Shown here piece by piece: positions 14,555 through 17,508 of a stretch of DNA of 17,508 nt. This stretch comes from CAYFPX01 sp964501915. GTDB lineage: Bacteria > Myxococcota_A > UBA796 > CAJQPC01. Every line of letters starts with the position of its first letter. Position 1 is the stretch's first letter. Position numbers and translations under genes: made by a program. Below the pieces are notes generated by a model. That model saw only the letters and a program-made list of their open reading frames with translations. It ran no database searches and was not told the origin of the DNA. The stretch spans positions 1 through 17,508 of the forward strand of contig CAZCVP010000180.1 of NCBI GenBank assembly GCA_964501915.1. Direction: 5' to 3'.

Positions 14555-14878
14555 CGGCGTCGTGCCGCCAAGACCTGTGCCGCGTGCAGCGGTCGGACCG
14601 CGCAGTCAGGTCCCTCCGAGCGCCACGGACCTCGCCCCGACAGCCTGCCATCGGGGGCGGGCGACGACTGCGACGACCGGGACGGCGCGGTGTACCCGAG
14701 CGCGACGGAGACCCGGTACGACGACGTGGACGCGGCCCTCGCTGATCCCGTGGCGACGAGGGCCACGCCCCCCGAGGATCGGACGCCCTCGTTGCCCGGC
14801 CTGCGCCCAGTGGTGACCGCTGCCCCCTGCTGGAGCAGGGCGACGGCGTCCGGAGGGTCCGGTCACAGACCCCTGTGA
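14555..14878 (+). pseudogene. Remnant of a DCDD metal-binding-repeat protein (MopE-like motif)
   Basis: Open after the membrane protein's TGA and in the same frame, this stretch contains GDDCDDRDGAVYPSATETRYDDVDA (about 14654-14727), a close match to one unit of the DCDDxDxxxxPxAxExxYDGVDxDC repeat common in secreted proteins of Myxococcota and relatives. The repeat breaks off before its closing DC, the rest is Pro/Arg-rich, and no start or ribosome site is visible. It reads as a broken, frame-decayed fragment of a larger secreted protein. TGA at 14876-14878 lies inside a hairpin. Confidence 0.42.
14825..14840 (+). terminator. Hairpin 1 of two upstream of the CsgA-like SDR
   Basis: CCCTGC - TGGA - GCAGGG forms a perfect 6-bp GC-rich stem with a 4-base loop. 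No T-tract follows. It is 16 bp before a second structure. Confidence 0.4.
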
Positions 14879-14893
14879 GGCCAGAAACCGGAC
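14857..14893 (+). terminator. Nested hairpin 2 upstream of the CsgA-like SDR
   Basis: Outer arms GTCCGGT (14857-14863) and ACCGGAC (14887-14893) are perfect complements and enclose an inner hairpin TCACAG - ACCC - CTGTGA (14863-14878; one T is shared between the arms). No T-tract follows. It could be a factor-dependent terminator, a processing site or a structured leader of the gene at 14999. Confidence 0.42.
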
Positions 14894-14998
14894 ACCGTCG
14901 CGGCGAGAGCAGCAGAGGTGGTGTCGGCCGTGCGCCGGTTACCGACTCCCTGTGCGTCGCCTCCCGCCCGGGGCCTGCACCACCGGAGAGGAGCTGTC

Positions 14999-15718
14999 AT
15001 GAACACCGCGATGGTCACCGGCGCCAGCCGTGGCATGGGCCTCGAGTTCACCCGCCAGCTCCTGGAGCGCGGCGGTCGGGTCTTCGCGGCCACTCGCCGG
15101 CCGGAGGCCGCCGAGAGCCTGACCGCTCTCCGGCAGCAGCACGGGGACCGGATCGAGCCGATCGCCCTCGACGTGGCCGACCCGAGCTCGATCGCCGCCG
15201 CTCGCGAGCTCCTCGGCCAGCAGACCGACCACCTGGACCTGCTGGTGAACAACGCCGGCATCAACAGCCGGAGCGTGCCCCGTGACCAGGCCAACGTCCG
15301 CTTCGGCAGCCTGGAGCCCAGCGGTGTCCTGCGCATGGTCGAGGTGAACGCCCTCGGCCCGGTGCTGGTGACCCAGGCCCTGGTGGACCTGCTCCAGGCC
15401 GGCACGCGACCCCGGGTCGCCTCCACCAGCTCCTGGCTGGGCTCCATCGGGCGCAAGTCGAGCGGAGGCAACTACGGCTACTGCGCCAGCAAGGCCACGC
15501 TCAACATGCTCGCCAGGGCGATGGCCTTCGACCTCGCCCCGCTGGGCATCACCTCCGTGGTCTTCAACCCGGGCTGGGTGGCGACGGACATGGGTGGACC
15601 CCGCGCCTCGCTGACCCCCGAGCAGTCCGTGGGCGGCATGCTGGCCGTGATCGACGGCCTGACCCCGGAAGACGCCGGGCGCTTCCTCCAGTGGGACGGG
15701 ACCGAGCACCCCTGGTAG
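14999..15718 (+). CDS. Short-chain dehydrogenase/reductase, CsgA/sniffer-like
   Basis: A complete 239-residue classical SDR. Seen: MNTAMVTGASRGMGLEF with the TGxxxGxG cofactor loop at residues 7-14, RRPE after strand two, LDVADPSS, LLVNNAG, catalytic Ser145 in STSSW, Tyr161 and Lys165 in YGYCASK, VFNPGWVATDMGG, and the ending GRFLQWDGTEHPW. The FxxWDGxExPW tail and size place it with the carbonyl-reductase-sniffer group, which includes Myxococcus C-factor (CsgA); that does not show a developmental role here. The start is supported by GAGAGGAG about seven bases upstream; ATGs or GTGs further upstream would add unrelated residues. It follows two hairpins and has no same-strand partner nearby. 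All catalytic residues are intact, in contrast to the fragment at 2710. Confidence 0.95.
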   Translation: MNTAMVTGASRGMGLEFTRQLLERGGRVFAATRRPEAAESLTALRQQHGDRIEPIALDVADPSSIAAARELLGQQTDHLDLLVNNAGINSRSVPRDQANVRFGSLEPSGVLRMVEVNALGPVLVTQALVDLLQAGTRPRVASTSSWLGSIGRKSSGGNYGYCASKATLNMLARAMAFDLAPLGITSVVFNPGWVATDMGGPRASLTPEQSVGGMLAVIDGLTPEDAGRFLQWDGTEHPW

Positions 15719-15719
15719 C

Positions 15720-15732
15720 CCGGCGTCGCCGG
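15720..15732 (+). terminator. Short GC hairpin after the SDR gene
   Basis: CCGGC - GTC - GCCGG directly follows the TAG at 15716-15718. Five base pairs, three-base loop, no T-tract; weak terminator candidate. Confidence 0.28.
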
Positions 15733-15784
15733 CAGCCTCGAAGCCTCAGAAGCAGGACTCCAGCCCCGGGCTGGACCCGTCCGC

Positions 15785-15940
15785 TCACTCCGACGCGGCC
15801 CAGTCTTTCTCCGTGTCGCCCACGTCCAGGTCCACTCGCTCGACACTGACACCGTCACCAGCCTCCACGGGGAAGGTGTAGGTGTCCAGCAGGGTGACGC
15901 CGGTGGCGTCATGCAGGTAGACCGGGTCCTGGACCGCCAG
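15785..15940 (-). pseudogene. C-terminal fragment of a lamin-tail-domain-like protein
   Basis: Minus-strand frame ending at TGA 15785-15787. About 50 residues read naturally: PVYLHDATGVTLLDTYTFP, then GVSVERVDLDVGDTEKDWAASE. This matches the closing strands of lamin-tail domains (V.L.D..G.v.D...y, then SxERxDxD......W). Such domains sit in secreted or surface proteins of Myxococcota and others. The upstream part of the domain and any signal peptide are missing: beyond about 15940 the same frame no longer looks like protein, while the plus strand becomes coding. It is therefore a 5'-truncated remnant. Confidence 0.48.
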
Positions 15941-15994
15941 GCCCGGGGCCGCGAGCTGGGCGTGCTGGTGGACGCTCCCACAGAGGCCTTGGTG

Positions 15995-16363
15995 ATGCGT
16001 GGCGAGCTGGAGCTGCTGCACCACGAGGTCCGTCAGCCGGGCAACGAGCGCTGGGTCGTGGCCCTTGCCACGGTCGTCCGCGATGCCGGGGGCCCGATCA
16101 CGGCGGAGCGGGCCGTGGCGGAGATGCTCCGTCGCTGCCGGCCCGACAACGACCTGTTCGCCGACTTCGAGCGGGCGAGTGGCCTGGGCTCCAAGCCCGA
16201 GCTGCGCACGATGCTGCACCTGGTGTTGGGGGCGGTCCGCCGGGGACTGGTCGAGGTCGACGACGACGCCCTCCAGGCGGCGCTCCGCAGCCGCCGCTCC
16301 GGGACCCTCTCCCGACTGATCCTCCGTCCCGTCCCCCAGGAGCACGACCATGTCCAGGAGTGA
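15995..16363 (+). CDS. Unrecognised 122-residue soluble protein
   Basis: The reading MRGELELLHHEVRQPG..., ALATVVRDAGGPITAERAVAEML, FADFERASGLGSKPELRTMLHLVLGAVRRGLVEVDDDALQAAL has a balanced, mostly helical composition and is convincing as protein. The ATG at 15995 is preceded by AGAGG eight bases upstream; the frame is open to 15911, and residues just before the ATG (ELGVLVDAPTEALV) also look protein-like, so it may start earlier or be cut at its N-terminus. No signal peptide, no membrane segment, no family recognised. The ATG of the next ORF (16350) overlaps its end by 14 bases, suggesting a two-gene unit. Confidence 0.5.
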   Translation: MRGELELLHHEVRQPGNERWVVALATVVRDAGGPITAERAVAEMLRRCRPDNDLFADFERASGLGSKPELRTMLHLVLGAVRRGLVEVDDDALQAALRSRRSGTLSRLILRPVPQEHDHVQE

Positions 16364-16655
16364 CCAGCGAGGTGGCCAGCAGCGGGGCGGGCGCGGCACG
16401 GGGTTCTCCCGGTCCGGCCGGCCCTCCTCCGAGCGCGAAGCCGCGAGGCCTCCAGAAGTCCCGCCGCCGCGGGAGGGGACCGGGGGCAGACGTTCCGGGC
16501 CGGGGGGACGAAGTGAAGCCCGGCAGCCGGCCTACTTCGCGGCGCTCACGACCGCCGCCACCTTCGCGAGGAACTCCGGCGCGGTCCAGGGCTTCTGGAT
16601 GAACCCGGACAGCCCCTTGCCCGCGAGGTGGTTCGTGGCCTCCTGCTCGCTGTAG
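16350..16655 (+). CDS. Possible Arg/Gly-rich small protein, coupled to the preceding gene
   Basis: The ATG at 16350 has AGGAG seven bases upstream, a good ribosome site, and overlaps the end of the preceding gene. The first 45 residues are Arg/Gly/Ser-rich (MSRSDQRGGQQRGGRG...), like disordered RNA-binding tails. After about 16530 the frame is antisense to the end of the hybrid kinase and may not be real; a GTG at 16360 in another frame (80 codons) is an alternative. If neither is translated, 16364-16531 is simply intergenic. Confidence 0.25.
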   Translation: MSRSDQRGGQQRGGRGTGFSRSGRPSSEREAARPPEVPPPREGTGGRRSGPGGRSEARQPAYFAALTTAATFARNSGAVQGFWMNPDSPLPARWFVASCSL

Positions 16656-17508
16656 CCGCTCGTCATCAGGATCGGCACGTCCGAGCGGATGGCACGGATG
16701 CGGGAGAAGGCCTCGAGGCCGCTGAGGCGGGGCATCGTCAGGTCGAGGACCACGACGTCGATCTCCGTCGCGTGGTCCCGGAAGAGCTCCACCGCCTCCT
16801 GGCCATCGGGGGCGACGAGCACCTGGGCGCCGCCCCGGGCGAGGGCCGACCGAGCCACGCGGCGGATCAACGGCTCGTCGTCCGCCACCAGGACCGTCAG
16901 GCCAGGGGGGATCTCTGCGCCCTCGGCGCCCTCGGCGCCCTGGCCCGTGCCGGGCTGGAGCTTTGCCGGGGCGACGGGAAGCAGCACCTTCACCGTGGTT
17001 CCTCGGCCGGGCTCCGAGTAGACCTTGAGGGCACCGTCGTGGCCCCTCACGATGCCGAGGGCGGCGGCGAGTCCCAGTCCTCGCCCGGTCTCCTTGGTGG
17101 TGAAGAAGGGGTCGAAGATCCGGTCCCTGGTCGCACGGTCCATGCCTCGGCCGGTGTCGGAGACCTCGAGGAAGACGAAGGTGCCGGGTTCGAGCTGCTC
17201 TCCCAGCTCGAGGTCTTCCAGGTAGGGGCGGTCCGCGGACAGCACCCCCGTGCGCACGATGATGTAGCCGCTCACCTCTCCGACGGCGTCGGAGGCGTTG
17301 GTGATGAGGTTCATCACGATCTGCCGGAGCTGGGCGGCGTCGGCCTCGACCAGGGGGAGGCCCTCGGCGAGCTCGTAGCGCAGGACGGCCTTGGGGCTCA
17401 GGGCGACCTCCAGGAGGTGGGTCATCTCCTTGACGAGGTTCGAGAGGTCGATGGCCTCGATGACGAAACGGCCCCTGCCGGAGTAGGCGAGCATCTGGTG
17501 GGTCAGCT
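16532..17508 (-). CDS. Hybrid sensor histidine kinase / response regulator, 5'-partial
   Basis: About 325 residues of C-terminal sequence; the frame continues past the right edge (LTHQMLAYSGRGRF at the edge), so the apparent Met at 17494 is internal, and the sensor and H-box are outside the window. Seen: HATPase_c domain with N-box NLITNASDAV, G1 VSDTGRGM, F-box FDPFFTTK and G2 GRGLGLAAALGIVRGHDG, followed by the strand GRGTTVKVLLP. A short Gly-Ala-Glu linker leads to a full receiver domain: TVLVADDEPLIRR acidic pair, phospho-acceptor Asp in VVVLDLTMP (16742-16744), TSG switch residue and QKPW lysine. The order kinase-then-receiver is that of hybrid kinases that hand phosphate to an Hpt protein or keep it for feedback. 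No partner gene is visible. Confidence 0.95.
   Translation of the reverse strand, partial: LTHQMLAYSGRGRFVIEAIDLSNLVKEMTHLLEVALSPKAVLRYELAEGLPLVEADAAQLRQIVMNLITNASDAVGEVSGYIIVRTGVLSADRPYLEDLELGEQLEPGTFVFLEVSDTGRGMDRATRDRIFDPFFTTKETGRGLGLAAALGIVRGHDGALKVYSEPGRGTTVKVLLPVAPAKLQPGTGQGAEGAEGAEIPPGLTVLVADDEPLIRRVARSALARGGAQVLVAPDGQEAVELFRDHATEIDVVVLDLTMPRLSGLEAFSRIRAIRSDVPILMTSGYSEQEATNHLAGKGLSGFIQKPWTAPEFLAKVAAVVSAAK
16917..16943. repeat. Three 9-bp tandem repeats in the kinase-receiver linker
   Basis: GCGCCCTCG occurs twice in tandem and a third time with one change (GCGCCCTGG). On the minus strand it encodes Gly-Ala-Glu three times between the ATPase and receiver domains, so copy-number slippage would change linker length without breaking the frame. 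Confidence 0.85.

Noticed and set aside
14863..15709. Minus-strand frames opposite the CsgA-like SDR
   Set aside because: They are shadows of a gene with full catalytic motifs and a good ribosome site.
2720..15940. Inversion between the two head-to-head junctions
   Set aside because: I tested by eye whether flipping 2720-15940 would rejoin the truncated genes. It would still leave N-terminus facing N-terminus at both ends, and no matching repeats flank the junctions.
1..17508. Defence island, toxin-antitoxin, CRISPR, phage, secretion or biosynthetic cluster
   Set aside because: I looked for nucleases, helicases, integrases, transposases, repeat-spacer arrays and synthase domains on both strands and saw none.

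Overview
The window is a very GC-rich chromosomal segment that most resembles an uncultured member of the Myxococcota (formerly Deltaproteobacteria). The evidence is indirect: two secreted proteins end in a Cys-Gly-Cys-Gly / hydrophobic / Arg tripartite tail like MYXO-CTERM; there is a CsgA-type (sniffer-like) short-chain dehydrogenase, a lipoprotein hydrolase with an Ig-like 'PPGA..FTPDF' domain, a trace of a DCDD-type metal-binding repeat and a trace of a lamin-tail domain. All are common in that phylum. A 10-N gap inside G/C homopolymer shows this is a draft, probably metagenomic, scaffold.

Layout. At 1-2280 there is a 5'-truncated GH9 cellulase-type glycosidase followed by a secreted CGCG-tailed protein. 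At 2277-3288 there is a damaged stretch: the tail of a minus-strand Gly/Pro-rich protein, the gap, and an SDR lacking its N-terminus and its catalytic residues. At 3305-4978 a LysR regulator is divergent from an F420-reductase-like NAD(P)-binding protein, with an inverted repeat between them. At 4979-5489 there is a probable methyltransferase tail remnant and little else, then a second CGCG-tailed secreted protein (5490-6488).

The centrepiece is the efflux operon at 6693-12227: an HlyD/AcrA-type lipoprotein adaptor, then, with zero intergenic bases and in the same frame, a 1486-residue protein that fuses a complete RND inner-membrane pump to a complete TolC-type outer-membrane factor. A signal-peptide-like segment ending Ala-Trp-Ala joins the two halves. 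The whole tripartite envelope pump is therefore encoded by two ORFs separated by one TAG codon. A C(UUCG)G hairpin follows directly.

Downstream lie a lipoprotein alpha/beta hydrolase with a possible leaderless promoter (12314-13984), a small multi-TM membrane protein, a remnant of a DCDD metal-binding repeat with two nested or tandem hairpins, and the CsgA-like SDR (14999-15718). After these come a lamin-tail remnant on the minus strand, an unrecognised 122-residue protein with a coupled Arg/Gly-rich ORF, and the C-terminal part of a hybrid histidine kinase / receiver protein running off the right edge on the minus strand.

Overall the window is a set of housekeeping-style envelope and secreted genes separated by several truncated remnants. 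The fused RND-OMF protein is the feature most worth following. I saw no CRISPR array, tRNA, rRNA, insertion sequence or phage module.
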